Assembly (NCBI RefSeq): GCF_000013165.1
Contig: NC_007798.1
Location: 124,001 to 188,000 of the forward strand
Reading direction: 5' to 3'
Length of the DNA: 64,000 nucleotides
DNA from: Neorickettsia sennetsu str. Miyayama
GTDB taxonomy: Bacteria > Pseudomonadota > Alphaproteobacteria > Rickettsiales > Anaplasmataceae
Shown here: one piece after another, positions 26,943 through 36,416 of the stretch
Position numbering within the stretch: the stretch's first letter is position 1
Layout: each line of letters opens with the position of its first letter
The notes under the pieces: generated by a model
What the model was told of the DNA's origin: nothing
The model's database searches: none
The model's input: the letters and a program-made list of their open reading frames with translations, nothing else
Program-made: the position numbers and the translations under genes

Positions 26943-29774
26943 TCAATTAAAAACTTTAAAAAACTTATGCAGAATAGTTGGAGTAAATGTCGTGAGTGTA
27001 TTGACTGAAACTGTGGACTTATTCATTTTTCTCGTCAATGTATACTCCGCAGCAATTATGCCACGGTTCTTTCCGGCTGTTACTAACGTTCCTATTATCG
27101 GTACCTTCGAGATCAATTTGTTGAGCTTATACAGTGGTACAACGCTTCCGTGAATGATTGCTTCATCTTGTTTTAGGCTAAGAATCCCCATTATGCTTAG
27201 TCCTACTGGTGCTGCTTCTAGCCATGACTCTGAGATATAGAAAATACCGTCTGCATATTTAAACTGTGAAAAGAATCTTTCAAAGAAAATGCCTTCTCCA
27301 TTGAGGATGTTTGTTATTCCGTATAGAGAAGATAAGGAAAGAATGCGTGCTAGTATAGGAGCGTCCTGCATGTAAAAGTTTTCCACTACCAGAATCCCAT
27401 TGTTACTCCGCGTATCCTTTGTGCCGAGATAAAATGAAGCCCTTCCCCCCATTATTCCACTCTTAATACCAAGACTCTTGAGCAATGTTCCTATGTTCGT
27501 GCTATCCACAATCACACCACCATATTTACTGAAGCTTGCTCCTAGGATTGTGCCATCATTGAAGATTCCAGAGAGATTACCGTCTCCATTTTTGAGGTCG
27601 AGCTTTAAGTCTGAGAGCGAAAGTGCATTTTTTAGTTTGAGTGTGCCTATATTTACTTCTAAATTAGTTTTTGTTTTGCCTGGCCCGCCGAAATTTAACA
27701 CTCTGCTGAATGTTTTGGCATTTGATACGTCTAGTGTTTCGGAATTGATGATTAAGTTCGATGTATCCCCTTCTAGTGAATAATTGAATTTAAATTCAAG
27801 GCTAGAATCATTTATGTTTACCACTTGACTGTTTATGATAGTCTCTTTTGTGTCGATGCTTCCACTGAGACGCAATTCTAAAAATTTTCCTGTAAGATCA
27901 AGTTTCTTGAAATTATATTGCTCTCCAACGGAGTCGATCCTAAAGTTGAAAGTGGCATCGGGATCCTTTTCCCATCCAAAAAGTTGAAAGACTTCTTCGT
28001 GCACATCTTGCATACTAAGTCTTCCTTCTAAATCCAGATTTCCGTCTTGGAGAAGTTGCACTGCTACTCTTCCACGAATCTTTCCGCTAAATGGTAGGAA
28101 ACTTGGTAAAAAGCCAGAATTTTTGATTGTTTCTACGGAGCTTGTGCCTTCGAAGATGAAATCTGTTACTTGGGTATGAAAATCTCTGTCGAGCTTTACG
28201 CTGATCTCCCCATCTGCAGAAAGTAGACTTGCATCAATTTTGACCGTGTCATCATTCATCTCAAGTTGCCCTGTACCTGAAATAATTGAAAAGTCTCGAT
28301 AAAATTTATCTGCCTGGAGATTATCGGCTTCGACATGAAGTTTGGTGCTAATCTGTTCTTCATAGGTATGCGGTATATGCAACACTACATCTGCGTTACT
28401 ATTTCCGTTAAGTCCTTTTAGGTTAGTCACCTTTTCTATCTCGTCTATGCTATTTGGGCTTGCTTTTTCTCCTAGCAGGATAAGTTCACTGAGTTTTCCT
28501 GTAAGGGTGCCTGACAATTTTGTCTTTGCTGTATCAATAATTGCTTCGCACTTTTGACACGACAGACCTTCTACTACTCCAGAATCAGCTTTGATATATA
28601 AACTGCCACCTATTAGATTAAGCGTACCTGCGAATCTTTCCAAATTAATAAGACGTTTTGTTTCGTTGGTGTCATAGGAAACATCTATTTCTACCGCGGT
28701 ATTGACAAAACTAGCATCCCGAATCTCAAAGTTCTTGGTTTTGCTCTCCAATTTTATAGTTGCCTCTTTTATAGAGCCGTGCTTTATGCTGTTCTTGAAC
28801 CACTCTCTTGCTGCACTCTGGCTGCTCCAATACTTTAGTACATCTTTTGATGAGAGATTGCTAACCGTTCCCTGAAGAGAAATGCCATCACTGAAAAGGA
28901 TAGTACCGTTAAACTGTGTTCCGTCGATGTTGATTGCCACGTCGTCAAGTTCTATTATACTTGACTTGCCCGTTACTACGAATCTTCCGTGGTCAAAATT
29001 AAAGCTTGTTCCATTTCTTTTTATCGAGCCACGGAGGTCATTTACTGCTCCGCTGATCTTCTTTTCGTTTAGATTGAGTAGCGCGTGTCCACTAAAAGTG
29101 AAATTGTCATCTGAGATCTGCAGATTGGCCAGCTCCCTTATCAAAGGCGAGAAAACGCTATTATTAGGATTGAGGTTTTTTACTCTCATTGCGACGGTGT
29201 CGTACTTGGACTGAACTATTTCTAGCTCTATTTCTGCATTTTCTTCGTGTATACCAACTTGCAGAATTTTTTTGTGATTCATTTTTTTTATTCGCATGAA
29301 TCCCTCATTTATTTTGTGGCCGTTAAATCTCAGTCCTTTCACAAAGAGATCTGTGTTTAGGAGTCCGATTAGGGAAAAAACGCTGTCAATTTGGGCGCTC
29401 TCGGGTATGCTAACGTTTTTTTTCTGTGCTCCAATTTGCACGTACAGATCTGCATCATGTACAGTTGCACTTATCGGGTAAAGCTTGGTAAATGGGAAGC
29501 TCCAGCTGAATAAGAGGCTAACCTCTCTTATTAGAGCGACTTTCTCGGAATTAAATGTAGCTACAATTCCGCTTAAAACAAGTTTTTTCGAGTCATTAGA
29601 TTTTTCCAGTTCAAAATCTGTAAAAGAAATACTAAGTCCAGGATTGAATCGATGAAAACGGCCGTTTATGTAGTACTCAACAAATTTCTTTGATAGATTT
29701 CTGTTGTATTTGTACAGCAGAAATGGTGAAAGAATAGCAATAAGGAATAGTAATACGAATATTTTAAATTTCAT
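26943..29774 (-). CDS. AsmA/YhdP-like envelope protein
   Basis: A 943-residue protein with one N-terminal transmembrane anchor (about residues 4-22) and a very long, mostly beta-strand periplasmic part. The C-terminal 220 residues follow the AsmA-like C-terminal pattern (GIMGGRASFYLGT, ARILSLSSLYGI, GEGIFFERFFSQFKY, GLSIMGILSL, KVPIIGTLVTAG). Members of this group (AsmA, YhdP, TamB) are thought to form bridges that carry phospholipid to the outer membrane. The ATG at 29774 lies inside the preceding tiny ORF. A TTG at 29783 is an alternative. Notable for a bacterium with a simplified envelope, but widespread in alphaproteobacteria. Confidence 0.8.
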   Translation of the reverse strand: MKFKIFVLLFLIAILSPFLLYKYNRNLSKKFVEYYINGRFHRFNPGLSISFTDFELEKSNDSKKLVLSGIVATFNSEKVALIREVSLLFSWSFPFTKLYPISATVHDADLYVQIGAQKKNVSIPESAQIDSVFSLIGLLNTDLFVKGLRFNGHKINEGFMRIKKMNHKKILQVGIHEENAEIELEIVQSKYDTVAMRVKNLNPNNSVFSPLIRELANLQISDDNFTFSGHALLNLNEKKISGAVNDLRGSIKRNGTSFNFDHGRFVVTGKSSIIELDDVAINIDGTQFNGTILFSDGISLQGTVSNLSSKDVLKYWSSQSAAREWFKNSIKHGSIKEATIKLESKTKNFEIRDASFVNTAVEIDVSYDTNETKRLINLERFAGTLNLIGGSLYIKADSGVVEGLSCQKCEAIIDTAKTKLSGTLTGKLSELILLGEKASPNSIDEIEKVTNLKGLNGNSNADVVLHIPHTYEEQISTKLHVEADNLQADKFYRDFSIISGTGQLEMNDDTVKIDASLLSADGEISVKLDRDFHTQVTDFIFEGTSSVETIKNSGFLPSFLPFSGKIRGRVAVQLLQDGNLDLEGRLSMQDVHEEVFQLFGWEKDPDATFNFRIDSVGEQYNFKKLDLTGKFLELRLSGSIDTKETIINSQVVNINDSSLEFKFNYSLEGDTSNLIINSETLDVSNAKTFSRVLNFGGPGKTKTNLEVNIGTLKLKNALSLSDLKLDLKNGDGNLSGIFNDGTILGASFSKYGGVIVDSTNIGTLLKSLGIKSGIMGGRASFYLGTKDTRSNNGILVVENFYMQDAPILARILSLSSLYGITNILNGEGIFFERFFSQFKYADGIFYISESWLEAAPVGLSIMGILSLKQDEAIIHGSVVPLYKLNKLISKVPIIGTLVTAGKNRGIIAAEYTLTRKMNKSTVSVNTLTTFTPTILHKFFKVFN

Positions 29775-29913
29775 TTGAAACAACTATCCCTTGGTTATGG
29801 TAGTTGTAAACACCCAGCAGAACTATAGCTATAACAGTTTCTAGCCCGCTAAGAAAGACATGAAACACAAGATGAGGTGAGGGCTTCTCTGCTAGTGCGT
29901 TAGAAATATCCAT
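29764..29913 (-). CDS. 49-residue ORF, one possible membrane helix
   Basis: This small frame starts with ATG overlapping the mrpF stop codon (TGATG) and ends overlapping the start of the AsmA-like gene, so all three are chained. The product begins MDISNALAEKPS and has one hydrophobic segment (VIAIVLLGVYNY). It does not look like MrpG, MrpE or MrpC. It may be a real small subunit, or only a leader that couples translation of the two flanking genes. Unrecognised. Confidence 0.4.
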   Translation of the reverse strand: MDISNALAEKPSPHLVFHVFLSGLETVIAIVLLGVYNYHNQGIVVSNEI

Positions 29914-30260
29914 CAACGATGTCTTGAGTTGTTATAGAATATGAAGTTTACGATCCCCACCAGACCTATAAAACCCATAAAGGTATAAATGTAAGCAATA
30001 TCAAGGAAATTGCTATCTGGTACAAGGGTTGAATACAAGCATGAAAGGACTATCACATGAGTGCTTAGAGAATTTGCTGCTAAAATTTTGTCATGTTTTG
30101 CTTCGAAAAAGACTATACAAAAAGTCAAAAGGAGCATGCTAGAAAGCAAGACAGCCAAAACAATCAGAAGCATTAGAAGGAACCAGAATGCCAAGTAAAG
30201 TTGGAGGACAGAGGTGAGCCCACTCGCTTGCAAGAGCAGCACTGCCAAACTCCGAACCAC
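29913..30260 (-). CDS. mrpF: MrpF/MnhF-like subunit of a Na+/H+ antiporter
   Basis: A small protein (115 residues) with three hydrophobic helices. The segment EAKHDKILAANSLSTHVIV matches the conserved loop of MrpF/PhaF (usually a DRI/ILALN-type sequence) between the first and second helices, and LDIAYIYTFMGFIGLVGI matches the third helix. Mrp is a multi-subunit Na+(K+)/H+ antiporter of the inner membrane. Here mrpF stands without the other subunits, which are often scattered in Anaplasmataceae. The GTG start at 30260 is the most upstream choice; a shorter start is possible. Confidence 0.72.
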   Translation of the reverse strand: MVRSLAVLLLQASGLTSVLQLYLAFWFLLMLLIVLAVLLSSMLLLTFCIVFFEAKHDKILAANSLSTHVIVLSCLYSTLVPDSNFLDIAYIYTFMGFIGLVGIVNFIFYNNSRHR

Positions 30261-30793
30261 TTAGATTAAACTATGTGGCTACACAACGCTCTTAATCATA
30301 ATATGTTGGAGTCTAGATGTCGATTCCTGTGATCAAGAGTAGGTGCTTACTACACAATGTTTGCAGGAAACAAGTTCCAGGGGTCCTAGCTATGTTCCAT
30401 GCTGGCTTTTATATCAATTTGATATAGGCATTGATGGTGTGCTGGAAGGCATAAAGGCTGCAGAAGTAACACATGCCCAGTTTTTACAAAATTATGTATA
30501 CAAACATATAGCAAAGAGGTTCACGAGAATGTTGTGCTATTGTGGTTCTGGGTGAGTAAATATCCTCATCAACTCTGTGAGCGAATATAGCCAGTAGCAC
30601 ATCACTCTCTTTTGGTATGCGATTTCCCAATATACGGGCACCGGGCGGTTCTAGTGTGTACTTATCGCGATCCTGCAGACCGCTCCAAAGGCAATTTTGT
30701 TTTAAAAGGGGAATTCTTTAAAACAACAAAAGTCAAGTTCAAGGAAAATATCTAAAAATTTTCTAGGTCCCGTACCATCCAAGAAGGTTGCGA
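30261..30793. other. 533-base region without a clear gene
   Basis: Between mrpF and purH. On the minus strand a 77-codon stop-to-stop frame (30487-30717) reads through protein-like sequence (SGLQDRDKYTLEPP, then GARILGNRIPKE) but has no ATG or GTG at its head. A 70-codon plus-strand frame (30343-30555) does not look like protein. The stretch may be a decayed gene. Confidence 0.3.
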
Positions 30794-32266
30794 TCAGTGT
30801 CTGAAATGCCTCATTCGCGTAAATATCATCGCAATGTTATGATGATCGGCTGCTTCTATTACTTCTTTATCTCTGATTGAGCCACCTGGTTGGATAATTG
30901 ACTTTACACCACTCTTTGCTGCTAACTCTATACTATCCGCAAATGGAAAGAACGCATCCGACGCCATCGCAAGAGGCTGCCCGACTTTGCTTTTTCCCAG
31001 TGCTATTTCTACACTCTTAACGCGGCTCATTTGACCGGCACCTATTCCTACAGTTGTGTAATCGTGGGCAGTCACTATTGCGTTTGACTTGACATATTTG
31101 CAGATCTTCCAGGCAAAAATAAGTTGATTAACTTCTTCATTTGTTGGTTGTCTTTTTGTGACAATATCAAAGTCCTGAAATAATTTTGTATTTCCAGATT
31201 GTACTAAGAGTCCCCCGAGCAAACTGAGCATGTGTTTTTCTGGTGCAGTATAACCCTTGCATGTAAGGATGCGTAAATTTGGTTTGTTTGAAAAGAGAAA
31301 TATAGCGTCCTGTGTGATTCCATAAGCAACGATGACTTCAAAGAAGGTATTCAAAAGCTTTTCTGCCACGTTCCTAGTAACAATTTGATTCAATGCAACT
31401 ACACCACCAAAAGCACTTAACGAATCTGCAGCGAGTGCCTTCTCGTATGCCTGTTCCAGACTGGATTTGTGTGAGGCTACACCGCAGGGATTACTGTGTT
31501 TAATAATTGCACAAGTAGGTTCAGTGAAGTTTGTCACAATCGACAATGCGCTGTCTAGGTCGAGCAGGTTGTTATAACTTAGTTCTTTACCCTGAAGTTT
31601 TGTGAGTGGAAACTCTCCATTAGAGTAGAAAGATGCGTTCTGATGGGGATTTTCACCGTATCTGAAATCATTTTTCTTCATGACAGATAGATTTAGCACC
31701 TCTGGCAAAGAAGTAGAGGAAGCGAACCATTCTGCTATCTTACAGTCATATCTTGCGACCCGTGCAAATGCTTTTCTTGCCATTTTAGTTCTGAAAGATA
31801 AAGTTGGGTTTACGTCGAATGTACCGTAATCGCTTGGGTCAGAGAGGACACAAACATTTTTAAAATTCTTAGCTGCAGACCTTAATAGTGAAACACCACC
31901 AATATCTATGTTTTCTATAATTTCACTTTCTGGGGCACCACTATTTACGCACTTTTCAAATGGGTAAAGATTTACAACTACCAGATCTATTTGTTTTATT
32001 GTCAGTGTTTGCATTTCAGCTTCGTGTAAAGCCGGATCTGCCAGCAAGCCTGCGTGTATTAGGGGATGCAGCGTTTTCACCCTACCACCTAGTATTTCTG
32101 GTTGGTGCGTATAATCAGATAAATTGATTGCTCTGATTTGATTCTCTAGGAGATATTTATGTGTCTTTCCAGTTGCAATGATTTCAACATTTGCAGCTTG
32201 TAATTTGTGTGCCAGAGGCAAGAGATCCGTCTTATCGTAAACGGATATAAGCGCTCTTTTTATCAT
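30794..32266 (-). CDS. purH: bifunctional AICAR formyltransferase / IMP cyclohydrolase
   Basis: Catalyses the last two steps of purine synthesis, AICAR to IMP. The N-terminal cyclohydrolase domain (about 1-190) shows ALISVYDKTDL, LGGRVKTLHP and NLYPFEK. The transformylase domain shows RYGENPHQ, KELSYNNLLDLD and the catalytic KHSNPCG, then AFGGVVALN and GIGAGQMSRV, with ASDAFFPFADS near the end. Length of 490 is slightly short of the usual 510-530. With purF in this window it shows de novo purine synthesis is retained, as is usual in Anaplasmataceae and unlike Rickettsia. Confidence 0.96.
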   Translation of the reverse strand: MIKRALISVYDKTDLLPLAHKLQAANVEIIATGKTHKYLLENQIRAINLSDYTHQPEILGGRVKTLHPLIHAGLLADPALHEAEMQTLTIKQIDLVVVNLYPFEKCVNSGAPESEIIENIDIGGVSLLRSAAKNFKNVCVLSDPSDYGTFDVNPTLSFRTKMARKAFARVARYDCKIAEWFASSTSLPEVLNLSVMKKNDFRYGENPHQNASFYSNGEFPLTKLQGKELSYNNLLDLDSALSIVTNFTEPTCAIIKHSNPCGVASHKSSLEQAYEKALAADSLSAFGGVVALNQIVTRNVAEKLLNTFFEVIVAYGITQDAIFLFSNKPNLRILTCKGYTAPEKHMLSLLGGLLVQSGNTKLFQDFDIVTKRQPTNEEVNQLIFAWKICKYVKSNAIVTAHDYTTVGIGAGQMSRVKSVEIALGKSKVGQPLAMASDAFFPFADSIELAAKSGVKSIIQPGGSIRDKEVIEAADHHNIAMIFTRMRHFRH

Positions 32267-32484
32267 CTTAGTTTTTCAAGTCAAAAATACACATGGTACT
32301 GAGCCGAAACCTTAAGTACAAATCGAAAATAAGTACTAGGTTGTTTTTAGCACAAGTAATAGGCAAAGCGCAGAACAGCACCCTATAGATCATAGCCGAA
32401 TGTTAGCACTTTTACTGTTTTTTGTCTAGAATTCGAAAAAGAAATTGATTTTCTGCTGATTTTATGCAGAGGAGGTCTGCTTGC

Positions 32485-33408
32485 TTAACGCTTATGGGAC
32501 CACACCATTTCCTCAAAGACATCAAAGCACCTAGCGGCAGTGTTTATGTGGTAGAGTTCATTCAGTTCCGCTATGCAGGCTGTTGAAGTGACATTGATTT
32601 CGGTTATCCTCCCTGCAACGAGATCTATTCCTGCAAGTATGATACCTGATTCTTTTAGGTCTGAGGCAATCTTGTAGCATCTTTCTTCTTCTATTGGAGT
32701 AAGGGTACATGAGAAGAATTCACCTCCCTGGCGTAAATTTGTGATGAAACTGTTTTTATTATGTCGCTTTAGACAGCCCAGCAAGCCTCCATTGAGTACT
32801 ACAACTCGTTTATCACCTTGCTCAATCACAGATTCATCGTATTTTTGTATCACTACCGGAGTTCCAGTTTTTTCAATTAAACTCTGAACACGGGCAAGAG
32901 TACTCTCGTTTGCATTCGATATTTTTGTTACATCGATTCCAGCAAAAGCGTAAAGCGGCTTCACTACCACTTCTCTATATTGTTCGATGAAGAGTTTGAT
33001 ATTCCATATATCGCGTGATATGAGAGTTGGAAACGTATCCTCATAGTAATCCACGAATTTTTCAGGAAAATTGCGCACTGCTACTGGATTGTTTACGACC
33101 AAAGCGCCACTTCTTTCCAAGATGTATGTCGCAGTTATGTAGTCCATGTTGAACGGGGGGTCGTTTCTCATTAGGAGGAGATCTAATGTATCTAAATTCA
33201 CTTCTATTTCTTCCTTAGATAAAGTGATTGCGCCTTTATGACAGCTCTCCACATATTTCCCACGAGCGAAAACGCGACCACTGCAAATACACAGAGTTTT
33301 TACAGGATAGATAAAGACGCTGCACTCTCTTTCTAGAGCTTCTTCGAGTAGATAGATGCTGCTTTTTCCAGGTGCGTCAAGCTCAAGCACCTGTAATCCT
33401 ACTTTCAT
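32485..33408 (-). CDS. gshB: glutathione synthetase
   Basis: Joins gamma-glutamylcysteine and glycine with ATP. ATP-grasp protein of 307 residues, starting MKVGLQVLELD, with LLMRNDPPFNMDY (the GshB signature of RKDPPFD type), NNPVAVRNFPEK, VVKPLYAFAG, and the C-terminal LAGIDLVAG and NVTSTA segments. The family's GRGE loop region is altered. The open frame runs upstream to 33621, but the added 71 residues resemble nothing, so I use the ATG at 33408, which gives the usual N-terminus. Confidence 0.9.
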   Translation of the reverse strand: MKVGLQVLELDAPGKSSIYLLEEALERECSVFIYPVKTLCICSGRVFARGKYVESCHKGAITLSKEEIEVNLDTLDLLLMRNDPPFNMDYITATYILERSGALVVNNPVAVRNFPEKFVDYYEDTFPTLISRDIWNIKLFIEQYREVVVKPLYAFAGIDVTKISNANESTLARVQSLIEKTGTPVVIQKYDESVIEQGDKRVVVLNGGLLGCLKRHNKNSFITNLRQGGEFFSCTLTPIEEERCYKIASDLKESGIILAGIDLVAGRITEINVTSTACIAELNELYHINTAARCFDVFEEMVWSHKR

Positions 33409-34122
33409 TGTAATGTCCGGGTATCTTCTGTAGTCTATCTCAATTTCTAGACTGAACAAAGAGCTTGTGTATTTCCATTGCGAATGTGTATATGATAGTG
33501 AGATTTTACACATGTAATTTTTTAACTCGACAGGTCTTAATGATACATCTCCTGGCTTATTCCTAGACTTTGAGAGCGTCGTTCCTTGATATACATCATC
33601 TGCTGGTGTAAATGGGGGCAACTATACAGAAATATACCCATGCGGTCACGTGTCGGATCACACTTGCGGATATGAGTATTACGCCAGCGATTAAGGGCGC
33701 CTGTGATTCAATTGGTGTCATATTTGGTTACTGCTGTTAGATTTTTTCAGAGAGTATTCTGTTGGATGCCATCACATGTAGCAATTGTCCCGTTTATTAT
33801 TGTCCGAAAATTGGTTTGATGGTTCTTGGGCTACCACGATGGATATTCGGAGCGACAAAGTTGCTCAAGCTGTACTTAGCTGGAGAGATGCTTCTTATGT
33901 GGTTATTCCTGATACTCAGCCTGTTTTGTGTCATTTTATGCTCATTTTCGAAGACAAGTAACCTGCTAAATGAGGGTTTGATGGGATCCTGAGCTTGATA
34001 ATCGGAGTAAGCAAAGGATTAGATCTCATGTTAAAATATCTGAACCTACTTGCGATTGTTTTTGTTGTTCGCTTTATGATGAAGTGTGTCCTTGAGAGTG
34101 TTCCGAATGTTAGTTTGCATGG
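33409..34122. other. 714-base region with only doubtful small ORFs
   Basis: Contains the unlikely upstream extension of gshB and one plus-strand frame at 33762-33992 (76 codons, TTG start) with a cysteine-rich beginning (CSNCPVYYC) and one hydrophobic helix. A 48-codon frame at 34028 also starts with a hydrophobic helix and overlaps the next gene. None is recognised; either the region is a gene remnant or it encodes small membrane proteins. Confidence 0.25.
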
Positions 34123-35568
34123 ATGGACGATATGTTATACTCTTGGGATGCGTGTCTTAGTAGATCCAAGTTGAACATTGTAAAGAAACTGATCATCTCT
34201 GGTTGGCCTGTGTGGCCCATAATAGAAGGTGGTAAAGGTGTAGCTGTAAGTGATGGGGTTTCGTCAGGTGCTTTTGCTGCTGCAGGTTGTGTAGGCACCT
34301 TTTCCGCCGTTAACGCAAAGCTTATAGATGATAATGGGGAGATTGTCCCGCTCGAGTATCGTAGTAAGACCAGAAAAGGGCGCCATGACGAACTGATCGA
34401 GTACAGCATCAAGAGCGCGATAAGCCAGGCCAGGATAGCCCGTGAACGTTCAAAAGGAGAGGGAAGAATCCACATGAATGTGTTGTGGGAAATGGGCGGA
34501 GTCGAAAGAGTACTGGATGGCGTTTTGTCAAAGGTTAGTGGGTTAATTCATGGGATCACTTGTGGTGCGGGTATGCCTTATAAGCTCGCGGAAATAGCCT
34601 CACGCTACAAATTGTGTTACTACCCAATCATTTCTTCTGTTAAGGCTTTTAGAATTCTGTGGAAGCGTTCGTACAGAAAGCTTAGTGAGTTTCTCGGTGG
34701 TGTTGTTTACGAAGATCCGTGGCTTGCTGGTGGGCACAACGGTCTTAGCAACACTGATAGACCGGACGATATACAGGATCCTTATCCAAGAGTTGTTGAG
34801 TTGCGTTCTTTTATGAATGAGAACGGATTGAGCCAAGTTCCTATAGTTATGGCAGGTGGTGTATGGTCGCTCTCAGAATGGAAGCATTTCATGGATAATG
34901 ATGAGGTGGGTGCAGTTGCGTTTCAGTTTGGTACGCGTCCTCTTGTGACAAAGGAAAGCCCGATTCCTGCCATATGGAAACAAAGGTTATTGCAAGCTAA
35001 AAGGGGTGACGTCCTATTGCACAAGTTCAGTCCCACTGGATTTTATTCATCTGCTCTAAAAAATAAATTCATACAGGCTCTTATAGATCGTTCTGAAAGA
35101 CAGATTCCCTATTCCGAATCTCTGGAGGGGGAGTTTGTGCTATCCTTCGAATATGGTCCGCGTAAACGGCAGATCTTCATAAGACATCCTGACGAGTCTT
35201 TAGTACAGGGATGGCTTTCTTCTGGGTATACAGAGGTTGTTAAGACTCCTGATCGTTCTGTTGTGTTTCTCACACCGGATGAGTTTGCGTTGATTCGGGC
35301 AGATCAGATGAATTGTATGGGCTGCCTTAGCCATTGTAAGTTCAGCAATTGGAAAGACCATGATGATTACACAACAGGTGAATTACCGGATCCTAGAAGT
35401 TTTTGTATACAGAAAACGCTTCAGAACATGGTATACGGGGCTGATCCTGATACAGAGTTAGCCTTCGCTGGGCATAATGCGTATAGGTTTTCCACAGATC
35501 CTTTATACAGGGATGGACACGTACCAACCGTAAAAGAACTGGTCGAGAAGATTCTTGCTGGTGAATAA
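34123..35568 (+). CDS. nitronate monooxygenase-like flavoprotein with C-terminal Cys cluster
   Basis: An FMN-dependent TIM-barrel protein related to nitronate monooxygenase/2-nitropropane dioxygenase. N-terminal IIEGGKGVAVSDG, HGITCGAGMP, the LAGGHNG loop near the catalytic histidine position, IVMAGGVWS and FQFGTRPLVT phosphate-loop segments are clear. At 481 residues it is about 130 longer than class I enzymes. The extra C-terminal part contains Cys398-x2-Cys401-x3-Cys405 and Cys428, a spacing able to hold a metal or Fe-S cluster. Substrate is unknown; enoyl-reductase FabK-like or other FMN roles are possible. Confidence 0.8.
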   Translation: MDDMLYSWDACLSRSKLNIVKKLIISGWPVWPIIEGGKGVAVSDGVSSGAFAAAGCVGTFSAVNAKLIDDNGEIVPLEYRSKTRKGRHDELIEYSIKSAISQARIARERSKGEGRIHMNVLWEMGGVERVLDGVLSKVSGLIHGITCGAGMPYKLAEIASRYKLCYYPIISSVKAFRILWKRSYRKLSEFLGGVVYEDPWLAGGHNGLSNTDRPDDIQDPYPRVVELRSFMNENGLSQVPIVMAGGVWSLSEWKHFMDNDEVGAVAFQFGTRPLVTKESPIPAIWKQRLLQAKRGDVLLHKFSPTGFYSSALKNKFIQALIDRSERQIPYSESLEGEFVLSFEYGPRKRQIFIRHPDESLVQGWLSSGYTEVVKTPDRSVVFLTPDEFALIRADQMNCMGCLSHCKFSNWKDHDDYTTGELPDPRSFCIQKTLQNMVYGADPDTELAFAGHNAYRFSTDPLYRDGHVPTVKELVEKILAGE

Positions 35569-35744
35569 ATAGAATTTCTGGTGGTTGGCTTTGCTGTATC
35601 CATATATGAAAATGTTTTTACTTCCTTTCCAGCGATGGAGCGCGTTTTTGTGTCAATGTATCAAGTAGCTCTATTTGGAGTCCGTGTCAGCAGATCCACT
35701 CGATTTATTGGAGCTTGCATGACGATGACTTACTTGTGAAGCGC

Positions 35745-36416
35745 TTATTGGGATTGCTTTTGTTTGCTCACACAGGCACTTGCCTCGTGGAAAAGACGTG
35801 CGGAAATTGGCTTCCCTTTATGTAGTGCCTCCCTATTCAAAAGGGCCACAAAGTCTACTACGGCCTCTAATGATCTATCAACTCGCTGAAGCACAAGATC
35901 TACTATCTTTTCAGACACTCTGGTTTGATAGAGATAAAATTGTTTTCTTATTACTACCCGGAGTAGTTCATCATCTGGGGGAGGGATAGAATATGTAATA
36001 CTTGACCTCAGTCTAGAGCTTAGGTCAGGTAGAACATCCGAAAAGTCCAAACTCCTTGTGGTCATAAGGAGAATTTTTCCACTCTCTATAGCGCCGTTGT
36101 AAATATGAAGCAATGCTTCGATTTCCTCTTGTGTGGTCAGTTTGTCTATATCATCTATGAAACAGTGATTGTGAATTGCAAAATGTGTTTGCTCAGTGAG
36201 ATTGGACAAAATGTCAGCACCATGCTTCGATGCCCATACTCTACCAATATGTGTCTTACCGGATTTTGAATGACCTTTTAGTACAATTGGTTTCTGACTA
36301 AATGGCGTTTCGACTAACGATTTGTAAATGGATAGATTACTCTCTGAAACAAAATAGTCTGCAGCAGAGTAGGTATTCTGCCTAATTTGGTTATCAATCA
36401 GTATTAGTTGCCTCAT
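35745..36416 (-). CDS. hdaA: HdaA, DnaA-related regulator of replication initiation
   Basis: A AAA+ protein of 223 residues like the ATPase domain of DnaA but without the DNA-binding domain. Walker A is GHSKSGKTHI, Walker B is FIDDID, followed by LLMTTRSLDFSDVLPDLSSRLRS, which is the sensor/arginine region. In alphaproteobacteria HdaA binds the clamp (DnaN) and promotes hydrolysis of DnaA-ATP; a short start segment with RQLILI could carry the clamp-binding sequence. It overlaps the upstream perM-type gene by 23 bases, an order common in alphaproteobacteria. Confidence 0.88.
   Translation of the reverse strand: MRQLILIDNQIRQNTYSAADYFVSESNLSIYKSLVETPFSQKPIVLKGHSKSGKTHIGRVWASKHGADILSNLTEQTHFAIHNHCFIDDIDKLTTQEEIEALLHIYNGAIESGKILLMTTRSLDFSDVLPDLSSRLRSSITYSIPPPDDELLRVVIRKQFYLYQTRVSEKIVDLVLQRVDRSLEAVVDFVALLNREALHKGKPISARLFHEASACVSKQKQSQ

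Noticed and set aside
30343-30555. 70-codon plus-strand frame between mrpF and purH.
   Set aside because: Low protein-likeness; it overlaps a more plausible minus-strand remnant.
33409-33621. N-terminal extension of the glutathione synthetase frame by 71 residues.
   Set aside because: The extra part resembles no GshB N-terminus, and the ATG at 33408 gives the standard start.
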